Positions 35,923-45,229 are shown, counted from the first letter of the stretch. The stretch: 64,000 nt of DNA from Acidobacteriota bacterium (GCA_013289955.1 JABCYZ010000001.1:434001-498000); one strand, 5' to 3'. The notes: generated from the letters alone by a model not told the origin. Numbers and translations: made by a program.

Positions 35923-36831
35923 TCAGGCTTCTTGGGCCGCGAAACCATAGTCTATCAGCCGAATCCCCTGTGAGGCGACAAGATTTCGTATCTCCGCGTT
36001 CGTCAATATGTCCACCTCAGCCTGCCGCGAGCCCTGCAGCCGTGTTCCGGATTTTGCCAAATCCGCATCCACATAGCCCGGGTGGCACATCAATTCCGTC
36101 GTCCCCTCCGGCAAAATCTCCAGCAGCCGCACGACGCCTTCCCGCGTCAGTTCCCCCGTCTGCGCAATGCCACAGAAATAATCGGCTGCGGCAATGCCCG
36201 CCCGCTCCGCCTGCTCGCGGGCAGCTCGCGCCAGCATTTTCAGTCCACGTGCTTGCACGCCCTGCCTAATCACGACCGCGCCTTTTTGCTTCGCTCCCGA
36301 CGATAGCGCCCTGCGCAAGCTCGACTCCTCATGCGAAATCCGCACTGCCGCAATCCCGTGCCTCTTTGCCAGCCGTAAAGCAATCTCGAACAAGCCCGGA
36401 AGCATATGCACGTGGCGATGTCCATCGAGGTGCGTCGGAACTATGCCAGCGCCACGTACTTTCTGAATCTGCGCGTCCCATTCCTGCTCGATTTCCTCGA
36501 GCAGCACGCTCCGCCGCGCCAGTCTCAGCAGCAGACTCTCCGGTTTACCCTCGAGCTCGCCCCGATCGTTCAGCAGCGTAGTCACCAATTCCCGTTCCGC
36601 CACCGGTTCGCCGTCGCTCAAATTCAAATGCACGCCCACGCCCAGGGCCGGTGTCGTCCGCGCCAGTTCGACGCCAGATACGAACGCAGCGCCATTGGCG
36701 AGCAGAGAAGCGCTCGTCACGATGCCGTTCTGGTGGGCCTCGGCGATGCCCTGGTTGACGCCCTCCGTCCAACCCAGGTCATCCGCGTTCACAATTAGGT
36801 TTCTCAAAGCTCGCCCGCCCTGATGTGCCAA
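35923..36831 (-). CDS. ChbG/HpnK family carbohydrate deacetylase
   Basis: The 302-residue protein shows the YdjC-fold metal motifs: NADDLGWTEGVN near the start, HLDGHRHVHM in the middle and HPGYVD towards the end. These belong to deacetylases acting on chitobiose or on hopanoid-linked N-acetylglucosamine (HpnK). Next to a lipid-carrier glycosyltransferase a lipid-linked sugar is the likely substrate. The start is a TTG with AAGGGA five bases upstream. An in-frame TTG eight codons later, directly in front of the LIVNADD block, is the alternative. Confidence 0.87.
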   Translation of the reverse strand: MAHQGGRALRNLIVNADDLGWTEGVNQGIAEAHQNGIVTSASLLANGAAFVSGVELARTTPALGVGVHLNLSDGEPVAERELVTTLLNDRGELEGKPESLLLRLARRSVLLEEIEQEWDAQIQKVRGAGIVPTHLDGHRHVHMLPGLFEIALRLAKRHGIAAVRISHEESSLRRALSSGAKQKGAVVIRQGVQARGLKMLARAAREQAERAGIAAADYFCGIAQTGELTREGVVRLLEILPEGTTELMCHPGYVDADLAKSGTRLQGSRQAEVDILTNAEIRNLVASQGIRLIDYGFAAQEA

Positions 36832-36929
36832 CCCTGTCCCTTCGGACAGCTATCCTTTCGTGCGCCCCCACTCGACCGTACCATTGACCGTTTTTCTCCT
36901 CAACTTTAGCATGGCTTTCAGAGGCAAAA

Positions 36930-37274
36930 ATGCCAGTTAAGACGCGTGAGACCAAGGCATTAGACGGGCGCTACAGCGACAAACGCCGTGGCCGCCGCAT
37001 GAACTCCCGCGTCCCCGTCCGCCTGGAATGGGACGGCGACGCCGGAAAGCGCTTCACGGTGGAAGCCCACACGCGCGTCGTTAACCCCTACGGCTGCATG
37101 GTGGTCCTCGAGCAGGAACTTCAGCTGGAACACCGCCTTGCGCTAACAAATCTCGCCACCGATACCAGCAATGCGGCCGTTGTAGTCTGGCGCGGTGTTC
37201 CGCGCCCGGATGGCTGGGAGTACGGCGTCGAACTCGTCGCGCCGGAAATGGACTTTTGGGGGCTTGAGCTGTGA
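36930..37274 (+). CDS. PilZ-like domain protein, degenerate
   Basis: The 114-residue product has the PilZ layout: an Arg-rich start (KRRGRRMNSRVPVRLEW) and a beta barrel with VVNPYGCMVVLEQ. In active PilZ domains the second motif reads [D/N]xSxxG; here the Ser is missing (VVNPYG), so cyclic-di-GMP binding is doubtful. The C-terminus reads PEMDFWGLEL. The next gene starts inside its stop codon, and the two proteins resemble each other at both ends, suggesting an old tandem duplication. Confidence 0.75.
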   Translation: MPVKTRETKALDGRYSDKRRGRRMNSRVPVRLEWDGDAGKRFTVEAHTRVVNPYGCMVVLEQELQLEHRLALTNLATDTSNAAVVVWRGVPRPDGWEYGVELVAPEMDFWGLEL

Positions 37275-37651
37275 TGAAACCTCAAACGAACGCCAAACCG
37301 GCCCTCTCTCCCGCCAGGGTTGTTGCCACGCGTCCGCCCACGGCCGAAGAACGCCGCCGCGCCCAACGTGTGCTGCTGAGGATCCGGGTTGTCGTGCAGG
37401 TCGCCGGCAAAGCAAGCCCTCTTGAAGGCCACACGCATACCGTCAGTGCCAGCGGCGCCATGCTGATTCTTCCGGAAGGCCTCGGCGAAGGCACCATGGT
37501 CACCATCGAGAATCCCAAGGCGCAAAGCAAGATTGAAGCCCGGGTCGTGCGTCCGCCCCAGATGAGTCACGAAGGCTCCCTGGTTCCTGTGGAGTTCACG
37601 TCGCCATCCCCAAATTTCTGGGGCATTTTCTTTCCACCTGCCATCAACTGA
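37271..37651 (+). CDS. PilZ-like domain protein, tandem copy
   Basis: The second PilZ-like protein has 126 residues. The GTG overlaps the first gene's stop by four bases; an ATG comes one codon later. It has RRRAQRVLLRIRVVVQV as the first motif and HTVSASGAMLIL as the second, with Ser and Gly in place but the Asp/Asn replaced by Thr. It ends SPNFWGIFFPPAIN, sharing the FWG ending with the upstream copy. Cyclic-di-GMP binding is possible but unproven. A target cannot be named; the pair is read away from the envelope genes on the other strand. Confidence 0.78.
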   Translation: MMKPQTNAKPALSPARVVATRPPTAEERRRAQRVLLRIRVVVQVAGKASPLEGHTHTVSASGAMLILPEGLGEGTMVTIENPKAQSKIEARVVRPPQMSHEGSLVPVEFTSPSPNFWGIFFPPAIN

Positions 37652-37793
37652 CCGTTTAAAGAACTGGCGAGTGCCAGCGGCGTCGAAAACCAAAACCAGC
37701 ATTCCATTTTTTTCAGGGCTCGCCCTCTTTTCGCGAGCCGGTAGCGCTGCAGTGCTTGCTCATCGTCATTTATCGAGACGCCGGGTCCCTCAC

Positions 37794-37826
37794 AAAAAAG
37801 GAGCGGCCCCGAGAACGCGGGACCGC
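37794..37826 (-). terminator. rho-independent terminator of the S53 protease gene
   Basis: Read on the minus strand, GCGGTCCCG pairs with CGGGGCCGC (one G-U pair; plus-strand arms 37818-37826 and 37803-37811) around a six-base loop and is followed by a T-run (37799-37794). It lies 25 bases downstream of the stop codon. Confidence 0.85.
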
Positions 37827-37850
37827 CCGGTTGTAAAGGTTGACTGGTCG

Positions 37851-40800
37851 TTAGTTGATAGTGACGTTTAGCGCTGGCGCCGCCGGCGTAGCAACTGGGC
37901 TAGTCGTGATCGCCAGCGTGGTGCTGCCTGTGACCGTCATGTTGATCGGACCACTTGCTGAAGCTGCTGTCGTTGCGTCGCCGAGATAGTGAGCGCTGAT
38001 CGCGTGTGTGCCCACGGCCAATGCCGGTGCCGTGGGTGTCGCAGTTCCACCCGCGACGGTCGAAGCTGTGCCGATCATGGTCGCGCCGTCAAACAGCTCG
38101 ACTTGCCCGGTCGGAGTGCCGCCGGTCACAGACACGCTGAAGGAGAATGCGGTTCCAGAGGCGACCTTCGCACCGGTCACGGTTAATTTCGTGACCGTGG
38201 ACGTCGGAGGAGGCGGCGGAGGCGGCGTAGTCCCTCCCCCTCCTCCGCATCCCAGCGTAAAGCTGAGTAGGCAAACGAGACCCAGCCCAAGCGCCGCGCG
38301 ATACCGTTTACGTCCGCCAGGCAGGAAAAGCAGGAATAGCGCCGCGAAGCCTGAGCCCGCGCTCAGCGTCCACCATCCTTTGTCTCCCTTGGAACGAGGA
38401 GTCGTCTTTGCCTCCAGCATTCGATCGGGAGAAGCGTTGGAAGCCGTAAGGGTTGTTGATGTGGCCAGCACGGAACAGCTCAACTGTCCGGTGACAGCCG
38501 AGGCGCCCGTCACATTGATGTTCAGCGTAGACGGTGTGCATGTCACACCGGGCACCGACGTTGACGCACTCACCCCCACCATGCCCGTGAATCCGCCGCT
38601 CGGCGTTATGGTAACAGTCGTACTCTGGCTGGCACCCGTTGCTGATGACAATGTAAGGCTGGCAGGCGCGTAGCTCACCGCGAAATTTCCTGTCGTCGTC
38701 CCCTGGGTTATGGTCAGGGAAAAGTTTCCAGTTCCTGAGGAGCTTGAGTTCGCGTAGTTGAGATCGCCCGTGGCATAGCTGGCAGAGATCGCATATGTCC
38801 CGGTAGTCGCAAAGGTGTGCGGGAGAGTTGCGGTGCCGAACGCTGCCACCGGGGCTGTGCTGTTGAGACCGGCTGCCGCCGTCGGCACAACACTTGCCGT
38901 ACCGATAGAGCTGCCGTTCGCTGAGAATGTCACTGTTCCCGTTGGCCCGGCCCCGCTGCTTTGGGTGGCTATCAATGCCGTCAGGGTCACAGGCGTCGTT
39001 GTGGTGGCTGAGGTCGCACTTGCCGTGACACTGGCAGCCGTGGCGGCAGGTGTAACCGTGACGACGAGCGCGGGAGATGTGCTCGCCGTGTAACTGCTGT
39101 CCCCGCTATATTTTGCGATCAGGCTGTTTGTGCCCCCTGGAAGCTGGACCAGTTGATCCTCAAGGAATCCGAAGTCATTCAGCAAATTTGCTGTGTTGGA
39201 AGACGTCCCCGTCTGGGTGTTCTGGAAGTCATTTAGATTACTACCGTTGTCCGTCAGGCTAATGCTGCCGGTGGGGCAGGGAATGTTGAAATTCGCAGAG
39301 CACTGCTGGCCGCCACTATTCGTCCCCGTTCCGACTACATCAACCCTCGTGATGTATGGCGAACCGTAAACAGCCGAGGTTGCACTTGCTCCACCGACGA
39401 GAGTTATGGCCGTCGAGCTGCCTTCCTGGCCAACGGTCACGTTGACCGGGGCGGACGTTCCGGCGCCGAATGTCCCGTCACCCGCGTATTGGGCGACCAC
39501 TGGATAGGCTGTCGGCACTCCTCCGACCTCAAATCCTGGCAACAAATTCGTCGTGATGGTAGCCGTTCCCCCGCTCAGCACAAACGTCGACGTCGTAGTG
39601 TTTGTAAACGCGCCGATCGAGGTCGGGGCACTTCCGGGAGGTGAGGCGATTAGCGAGACGTTTCCTGTCGGTGTTCCCGAAGTCGAAGTGACTTTTACTG
39701 TAAAGGTCACGGTGGCCCCGTGCGCAATCGTGCCCGTGGGAGAAGTCGTAATGGCTGTCGTCGTAGAGTCGAAAGTCGCCGAACTCCAAGCTTGCGCCAG
39801 GTTTGTCACATTGACCGACCCCAGCCCCGTTGCCTTGTCGTATCCCGCTACCGCCAAGAAAGCAGGATTGCTTGTATTACTCGGATCAACCAGCACACCG
39901 TACTGGCCTGCAGCCGTGGACTTATTGCTGCAATTCGTAGTATCGCTCTGACAGGCGACAGAGTTGTTGCCGGTAACTACGTCGTAGAAAACACAAGTAG
40001 TTGTACTTACGTTGGCCGCGGTCGAGGGACAGACGAGAGCTGCATTGCTGGCGTCTTTTTTGAAGAGCTGGTAAAGCACATAGTTCGCATTCCCCTGCCG
40101 CGCCCCGCCCTGTTGCTGAATGATCAGCGCCATCACGCCTGCAAAAGCCGGCGCTGCGGCAGAAGTACCGCCAACCGGGCTGATTTCCGGTTGCTGTCCA
40201 GCAGCCAGGCTGCAGGCCTCGCCGTTTTGCGATGGCGTGTCTTGCTCGCAAGTAATGTAGAAATCATTGTTGCTCGTGTTTACAGCGGAAAATAGAGACA
40301 AGTCGGGGATGTCTCGGAAGGTGTCGCCGGTCGGCGTTACACCAGTCTGCCAAGAAGGCTTGGCGACGAAAGTGCTTTCTCCCCCGCTGCCTCCTGCCAG
40401 ATCAATTCCGTCCTCGTTCAAGATGTTCGCATTGATAATGGCCGCTGTGCAGGTGGCGAGGCTTCCGCTCGTTGCCGTTGCCGCACACGAACTATTCCAC
40501 GGCTCTTCCGGTATGTAGGATAGCGCCGACTCCGTCGCGGTCCCTGTCGTGCTCCAGTAAATCGACGGAGAAGCTCCGTTCTGAAAATCCGTTCCGCCCA
40601 TGGCCACGTTATATGGCGTCGAAGCCAATCCGCTGATGCCGAGTCCCGTGGTCGCGAAATCCCCAGATCCTTCGTCGCAGCCATCCGAGCCGCTGTCCCC
40701 GGCGGAAAGAATGACTGTTATCCCTTGTGATGCCGCTTGCCCCCATAGGAGGCCGTAGAAGTCGACGCCACTTGCTCCCAGGGCCGCCTCACAAGCGCCA

Positions 40801-41942
40801 AAGCTCTCACTCATGATCGGTGCCAAATTGTTGTCGATAATATAGACCGCCGAAAGGTCGACGCCAGTAGCCCCGAAAGTCTCTGGGGCTCCAGATACCA
40901 CCAACTGGATGCTCGCTCCTGGCGCTACAGCGCCGGACCATTCAACGTCCAGTACGGCTTCCCCTTCGTCAAAGGTTGGCGAGTCAGGGCCGAGAACGCC
41001 TGGGTCCGGACCGTTAAAAATAATATTGCTAGCGGTGAAGTTATTCGGCAGGTTAAAGAGTGTGCGGAACTGTTGAATGTCGCTGAGATTGACGTTCGAG
41101 TCCTGAACTATGGCGATGTTTACTCCCGTGCCGCCGGTGGCAGCGGTGGGAACGTCGTAGATCTTTGCAAAATCGGCGGGCGCAACCCCATAGCACTCCT
41201 GGTTTCCGCTTGGGCCGCACCCCGTGAAAGTGACAGATGGCTTTAATCTGATCACTCTCGCTTCAGCACTGTGGAAATCGGTCGCCCGGTGCATTTGCGA
41301 CTTCGGCCGGAAGTTGTGGAGGCCCATCACTCCAGAGATCACGGGGGTCAGAGCCGCAGGTATCTGCGGATCGCTAACATTTGCTATGTGCTGCGCGCCA
41401 TGCACCAAAAACTTGTGAATATCTGTGTGAAATGCACTCCGCACCTGTCCAGCGTTTCCAGAGAACTCGATCGTCGTTCGGCCCGCGCCGACTTTTACAT
41501 TCTGAAATCCATGGGACTGCAGCCAGCCTGTTATTGCCTGAATGTCTGCGTCAGCCGGCCCGAACTGTGCGGCAAACTGCTGCGGCGTCAGCCATGCATG
41601 GAAATTAGGGGAAGACTTGTCTTGTTGCTGGTCCAGCAATTGCCTCAGCGCGGTTTCCTGGCTCGGGCTGCGCTGCAACAAGAGCAGCATCCGCGTCGCG
41701 GGCATTGCGTCGCTCACTGGTCCTTGGTCGAACTCCGCCCGCGCCAGGGGATGTACGTTTCCCTTCAGCGTTACAGTCTTTGCGTCATCCACTGCTTCGG
41801 TAACTCTCGCGGGCACGAACTTCTGCGGCGTGGAAGATTGAGCTGTCGCCGCTCCTTGTCCGTTTGCGCGCCCGCTTGAAAACGCAAGTACGGCAGCAGA
41901 GAGAAGAATCATATTGCGAAGAATTCTCGAGTTCGTTTTCAT
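37851..41942 (-). CDS. secreted S53 (sedolisin/kumamolisin-type) protease with Ig-like repeats
   Basis: The 1363-residue protein has a signal peptide and an activation pro-domain (about 60-220). The S53 core (about 235-690) has Glu328 and Asp332 in DEGEAVLDVEW, oxyanion Asp416 in LSAGDSG and Ser594 in GGTSAAAPAF. All four are present, so it should be an active acid serine-carboxyl peptidase. Several Ig-like repeats with the GTPTGNVSL and GPTGTVTF phrase follow. Near residues 1200-1232 comes a hydrophobic segment, a basic turn (GGRKRYR), a second hydrophobic segment and LGCGGGGG, then a run of prolines and a last Ig-like domain. Members of the family start from an inactive precursor and cleave at low pH. 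Confidence 0.93.
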   Translation of the reverse strand: MKTNSRILRNMILLSAAVLAFSSGRANGQGAATAQSSTPQKFVPARVTEAVDDAKTVTLKGNVHPLARAEFDQGPVSDAMPATRMLLLLQRSPSQETALRQLLDQQQDKSSPNFHAWLTPQQFAAQFGPADADIQAITGWLQSHGFQNVKVGAGRTTIEFSGNAGQVRSAFHTDIHKFLVHGAQHIANVSDPQIPAALTPVISGVMGLHNFRPKSQMHRATDFHSAEARVIRLKPSVTFTGCGPSGNQECYGVAPADFAKIYDVPTAATGGTGVNIAIVQDSNVNLSDIQQFRTLFNLPNNFTASNIIFNGPDPGVLGPDSPTFDEGEAVLDVEWSGAVAPGASIQLVVSGAPETFGATGVDLSAVYIIDNNLAPIMSESFGACEAALGASGVDFYGLLWGQAASQGITVILSAGDSGSDGCDEGSGDFATTGLGISGLASTPYNVAMGGTDFQNGASPSIYWSTTGTATESALSYIPEEPWNSSCAATATSGSLATCTAAIINANILNEDGIDLAGGSGGESTFVAKPSWQTGVTPTGDTFRDIPDLSLFSAVNTSNNDFYITCEQDTPSQNGEACSLAAGQQPEISPVGGTSAAAPAFAGVMALIIQQQGGARQGNANYVLYQLFKKDASNAALVCPSTAANVSTTTCVFYDVVTGNNSVACQSDTTNCSNKSTAAGQYGVLVDPSNTSNPAFLAVAGYDKATGLGSVNVTNLAQAWSSATFDSTTTAITTSPTGTIAHGATVTFTVKVTSTSGTPTGNVSLIASPPGSAPTSIGAFTNTTTSTFVLSGGTATITTNLLPGFEVGGVPTAYPVVAQYAGDGTFGAGTSAPVNVTVGQEGSSTAITLVGGASATSAVYGSPYITRVDVVGTGTNSGGQQCSANFNIPCPTGSISLTDNGSNLNDFQNTQTGTSSNTANLLNDFGFLEDQLVQLPGGTNSLIAKYSGDSSYTASTSPALVVTVTPAATAASVTASATSATTTTPVTLTALIATQSSGAGPTGTVTFSANGSSIGTASVVPTAAAGLNSTAPVAAFGTATLPHTFATTGTYAISASYATGDLNYANSSSSGTGNFSLTITQGTTTGNFAVSYAPASLTLSSATGASQSTTVTITPSGGFTGMVGVSASTSVPGVTCTPSTLNINVTGASAVTGQLSCSVLATSTTLTASNASPDRMLEAKTTPRSKGDKGWWTLSAGSGFAALFLLFLPGGRKRYRAALGLGLVCLLSFTLGCGGGGGTTPPPPPPPTSTVTKLTVTGAKVASGTAFSFSVSVTGGTPTGQVELFDGATMIGTASTVAGGTATPTAPALAVGTHAISAHYLGDATTAASASGPINMTVTGSTTLAITTSPVATPAAPALNVTIN

Positions 41943-42437
41943 GTTCCGCCTACGCAGCAGATTTGATGTTTACTTCAAGGAATCGACGTCGGTCGAGGGC
42001 AAGCAACTGCACCTTAAGAGAGTTCCAAGGCGGAATGACTGGTTTTGGCAGCGACTCGGCCCGAAAACAAATTCTCCCAAGAGATTCGAAGAGAGGTTAC
42101 CACAAGCGGTTCGCAGCCTTTTGACTGACTTGCTGTCGATTTGCATAAGTGGTATCACCCCGAGACTTCCCCCGACACCGCTTCCACTTTCAAAACTCCC
42201 ACAAACACCATGCCCGAATATCTCTACCGTAACTTCTTGTTGTTTATTCCTTAGGCTCCGTCACTACCCGTCTCTGTAGGACTAGTTCCGCAAAACCATT
42301 GGCGAAGTTCCCGCGTGTTGCCTATCGCTGTTAGCCAGTCCGTCTGTAACAAACTACTAACCCGGCGCCATCCCATTTGTTTCGCTACGAAATAATAAGC
42401 TCTCGTCTGCGCCCATCCGGTACGTCACCCCCCCAAT
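41943..42437. other. gene-free stretch before the S53 protease gene
   Basis: About 500 bases lie between the S53 protease start and the terminator of the next gene. The sequence is less GC-rich than the genes and must contain the protease promoter on the minus strand. I could not single out a convincing -35/-10 pair, a repeat or an RNA. Confidence 0.4.
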
Positions 42438-42485
42438 AAAAACGGGCGCCCCGTTCTCACGGAGCGCCCGGATCCCCTCTTTTTT
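42438..42485. terminator. bidirectional rho-independent terminator
   Basis: CGGGCGCC at 42443-42450 pairs with the complementary GGAGCGCCCG end at 42461-42470; an A-run (42438-42442) lies on one side and a T-run (42480-42485) on the other. It ends the glycine-zipper protein gene on the minus strand 18 bases past its stop. Confidence 0.82.
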
Positions 42486-42502
42486 GTGTGCCAAATTGAG
42501 AA

Positions 42503-43678
42503 TCAGAACCGCCGAAAACCGCGCGGTCCGTACCAGCCACGGCCATAGAATCCCGAACCCCACCACCATCCAAAGGCCGGGTAGATTCCCACATAACCGG
42601 GCGCGTAGTAGCAGGGATAGGAGTAGCCGCAAGGAGCAGGAGCGTAGCCGCCATAGTAATCCCCGTAGTAGCTGCCATTCGGCCCACGCAACCGCGGTCT
42701 GTCGCCTCGTCCGCCTCCAAAGTCCTCCTGCGAAACCGGCAAGAAGGCCTGTTGGCTATTCGTCGTATCCACTTTCACCGGATCCACCAAGCGGAACGTC
42801 AACTGGGATTCCGGCGCCAGAATCGTGGGACGCCCACGCGTCAAGAGTACTGCCCCGATTCCCGCCACAGCTCCCGCTCCTGCGCCGATGGCCGCGCCGC
42901 GGCCCCAGTCGGCCGCCGCGCCAATCGCTGCTCCGAGACCTGTGCCGCCGGCAATCGTAGTGGCGTCGGCGCCGTGCGAAGTCCCGCCGGATGCCTTCCA
43001 AAGCTCCGTCAGAATCGGCGCTTGCCCTCCGTCCACCAGGGTCAAATTGGTGAGCTCAACGCCCAACTGCGAGGTGCCCGTGACTCGACCCGCCTTTTTC
43101 ACAGATTTCACCTGGCCAACCACGGTCTGGCCTCGCCGCGCGACTACCCATCCGTTTACAACAATGGGCTGCTCCAGCACCCCGGTAAACTGATCTCCGA
43201 TCTGGTTGTGGTCGCTCGAGAGTGGCTCGTTGATGCGCATGATAACCACCGTGCCCGCGGGAATCGTCAGCAAACCCGGGGGCGGGCCGTACTGCTCGCT
43301 GGGCTCATCGGAGGGATTTTGCGGCAAGCGATCCTGCGAAATCGGCGGCCGATTGCCGTTTTGCGCAGGAGGCATCGGCGGCCGTTCAGCCTGCTCGGGC
43401 GGGTTCTGCGGGACCTGATCCTGAGATACGCGCGGGCGATTGGTGTCTTGGGTCACCGGGGGTGGTTGCTGGTCTTGTGTCCGCTGCGGTTGCGAACTCT
43501 GCGGCGGCCGGTCGGGCGACTGGGCCGGTGGTGGCGCTTGCTGCTCTTGGCTTGGCGGTGGCTGCTGCTGTTCTTGCCGAGCAAGCGCAATACCGCTTAA
43601 AGAGAGCGCCAAACCTGCCGCACACGCCGCGCGTGACACCACGGCGCCCCTCTTCAAAACTGCTGGGTAAAATTTCAT
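42503..43678 (-). CDS. exported Pro/Gln-rich glycine-zipper protein
   Basis: The start at 43678 follows GAGGAG; the longest reading adds 20 residues of no interest. The 391-residue protein has a signal peptide (cut near IALA). A Pro/Gln-rich linker contains two copies of an NRPxxSQDxxPQNP unit (about 80-125). A compact beta domain follows (GTVVIMRINEPLSSDHNQIGDQF and VVARRGQTVVGQVKSVKKAGRV). A glycine-zipper stretch (GGTGLGAAIGAAADWGRGAAIG and onwards) comes next. The Tyr/Gly-rich C-terminus ends WYGPRGFRRF. The zipper may insert in or line a membrane. I do not know the function; the beta domain recalls surface proteins often annotated in Acidobacteriota as unknown. Confidence 0.72.
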   Translation of the reverse strand: MKFYPAVLKRGAVVSRAACAAGLALSLSGIALARQEQQQPPPSQEQQAPPPAQSPDRPPQSSQPQRTQDQQPPPVTQDTNRPRVSQDQVPQNPPEQAERPPMPPAQNGNRPPISQDRLPQNPSDEPSEQYGPPPGLLTIPAGTVVIMRINEPLSSDHNQIGDQFTGVLEQPIVVNGWVVARRGQTVVGQVKSVKKAGRVTGTSQLGVELTNLTLVDGGQAPILTELWKASGGTSHGADATTIAGGTGLGAAIGAAADWGRGAAIGAGAGAVAGIGAVLLTRGRPTILAPESQLTFRLVDPVKVDTTNSQQAFLPVSQEDFGGGRGDRPRLRGPNGSYYGDYYGGYAPAPCGYSYPCYYAPGYVGIYPAFGWWWGSGFYGRGWYGPRGFRRF

Positions 43679-43784
43679 GATCTTCTCCTCGACCCGGGGC
43701 CCGCCGAAACCTTGCCTTCGGCCTTCGCACGTAAACATTTAGATGGCGCGAGATCTTCCGAGGATGCTTCTTCGCCTGGGCGAA

Positions 43785-44726
43785 CTAGCCGGTCTCTTCC
43801 GCGGCGAGTCTCACCACCGGTTTTCTTGCTGGCGCTGTTGTGATTACCACCACGCTGATCAGCACAAACATCGATCCCAAAACCGTTCGCACACCCAGCG
43901 CCTCGCCGCCGAGGAAATATCCAACGAACACCGCCACCACCGGATTCACGTAAGCGTATGTCCCAACCTTTGTTGGCGACTCATGATGAATCAGCCACAC
44001 ATAAGCGGTGAACCCAATAATCGATCCCGCCACAATTAGATAAAGCAACGATAACCAAACTTCCCGCGAGACACTTCCCGGATGAAAATCCTTAAATTCG
44101 CCGAGCGCGCCCGCAGCGAGCGTCAGCAATATACCACCAGCCAGCATTTGCGCGCCTGAGCTCATTATCTTGGAAGCCGGAAGCGGCAGCTTGCGCGAGA
44201 GCACCGACGCCACGGACCAGCTCACCGAGGCGAAAATCAACGCCACCGCGCCCAGCCTGTCGATGGGCGCTCCGCCGAGGTTTAGCGACCGGCTCACCAG
44301 CACGGCCACCCCGGCGATGCCCGTGAGCAGCGCGAGCGCCAGACGCAGAGTCAGTCTCTGCGTTCGCAGGAAAATAATCTCCGAGAGCGCCATAAACACC
44401 GGAATCATCGCCAACATGACTGCGGCAATTCCCGAAGGCACGCGCTGCTCAGCCCAGAACAAGAGCCCGTAGTCGAACACAAAGATCAGCGTGGCCAGCA
44501 GGAATGCCGAAGCCCATTCGCGTCCTCTCGGGGAACGGTCTCCTCTCCCGATCGTCCACCCGTAAAGCGCAAGCCCTGCAACCAGAAAGCGCATCGCCGC
44601 CAGCAGAAACGGGGGAACCTCGCGCACACCAACGCGAATTGCCAGAAATGTGGATCCCCACACGAAATAAATAATGGCGAACGCCAGGAGGCTTTTCCAG
44701 ACGGGACGGTGGCTGCTGGTTTCCAT
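43785..44726 (-). CDS. EamA family drug/metabolite transporter
   Basis: The 313-residue protein has ten hydrophobic helices in two five-helix halves, the EamA repeat. The first half starts LLAFAIIYFVWGSTFLAIRVGV and the second follows from about residue 160 with GAVALIFASVSWSVASVLSRKLPL. The end reads GTYAYVNPVVAVFVGYFLGGEAL, a typical EamA signature. The start METSSHRP at 44726 fits the family; a reading back to 45023 adds 99 residues with no hydrophobic helices and is rejected. The cargo, probably an amino acid, metabolite or drug, cannot be told. Confidence 0.88.
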   Translation of the reverse strand: METSSHRPVWKSLLAFAIIYFVWGSTFLAIRVGVREVPPFLLAAMRFLVAGLALYGWTIGRGDRSPRGREWASAFLLATLIFVFDYGLLFWAEQRVPSGIAAVMLAMIPVFMALSEIIFLRTQRLTLRLALALLTGIAGVAVLVSRSLNLGGAPIDRLGAVALIFASVSWSVASVLSRKLPLPASKIMSSGAQMLAGGILLTLAAGALGEFKDFHPGSVSREVWLSLLYLIVAGSIIGFTAYVWLIHHESPTKVGTYAYVNPVVAVFVGYFLGGEALGVRTVLGSMFVLISVVVITTAPARKPVVRLAAEETG

Positions 44727-45229
44727 GTCAGGTTCCTGCCGCCAATCTACCAATTCTCCTGCCGAATTGCTCAAGTCTCCCGGTTCTCGGCCAACCCAGA
44801 AGCAGTCCACTTTGTCCCCCCAAAACGAATCTTCGGCGGGTTGCTTCGCTTGTCCGGTGACGCGGCTTACTTCATCGAAACAGCTCCACGACTCGGCCCC
44901 ATCGATCGCTGCAGATTTGGTTTTTCTGCGTTTTGGCGAGAGCTTTGCCCCGATCCATCTTAGGGATCTCACAAGTTCAGAGCGAGGCCCAGAAGATGAT
45001 GCCCGGGCAAAACCAACAGGCAAGGAATCCCGGGTTGATGAACGCGGTTGCCGCTCCTTGTTCTAGGACCGTGCGACCACTGAAATCGGCGCTGCTTGAA
45101 CCTTGCGAAAATCACGCGTGCCGCGTTTTTGACCACCTACGGTGCACAGATGGATGCGCTCTTATGTTGTCAGCAACACCCATAACGGATAGCATCCCCC
45201 TTCGTTAGACTGCCCCGGGAGGTGTTCGC
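44727..45229. other. divergent intergenic region between EamA and GH28 genes
   Basis: These 500 bases hold the GH28 promoter listed separately and presumably that of the EamA gene. An open frame upstream of the EamA start continues through part of it, but the encoded residues are charged and mixed and do not look conserved. I see no other gene or RNA. Confidence 0.45.
45167..45195 (+). promoter_or_regulatory. candidate sigma-70 promoter of the GH28 gene
   Basis: TTGTCA (45167-45172) and TAGCAT (45190-45195) are exactly 17 bases apart, with the GH28 start codon 35 bases past the -10 box. The -35 matches the consensus in five of six positions and the -10 is fair. Confidence 0.45.

Noticed and set aside
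44727..45023. N-terminal extension of the EamA transporter by 99 residues
   Set aside because: The extension has no hydrophobic helix or conserved look; the family starts at METSSHRP.
45167..45195. Operator for the EamA gene in the same region
   Set aside because: Only the plus-strand promoter boxes were convincing; no repeat could be assigned to the minus-strand gene.
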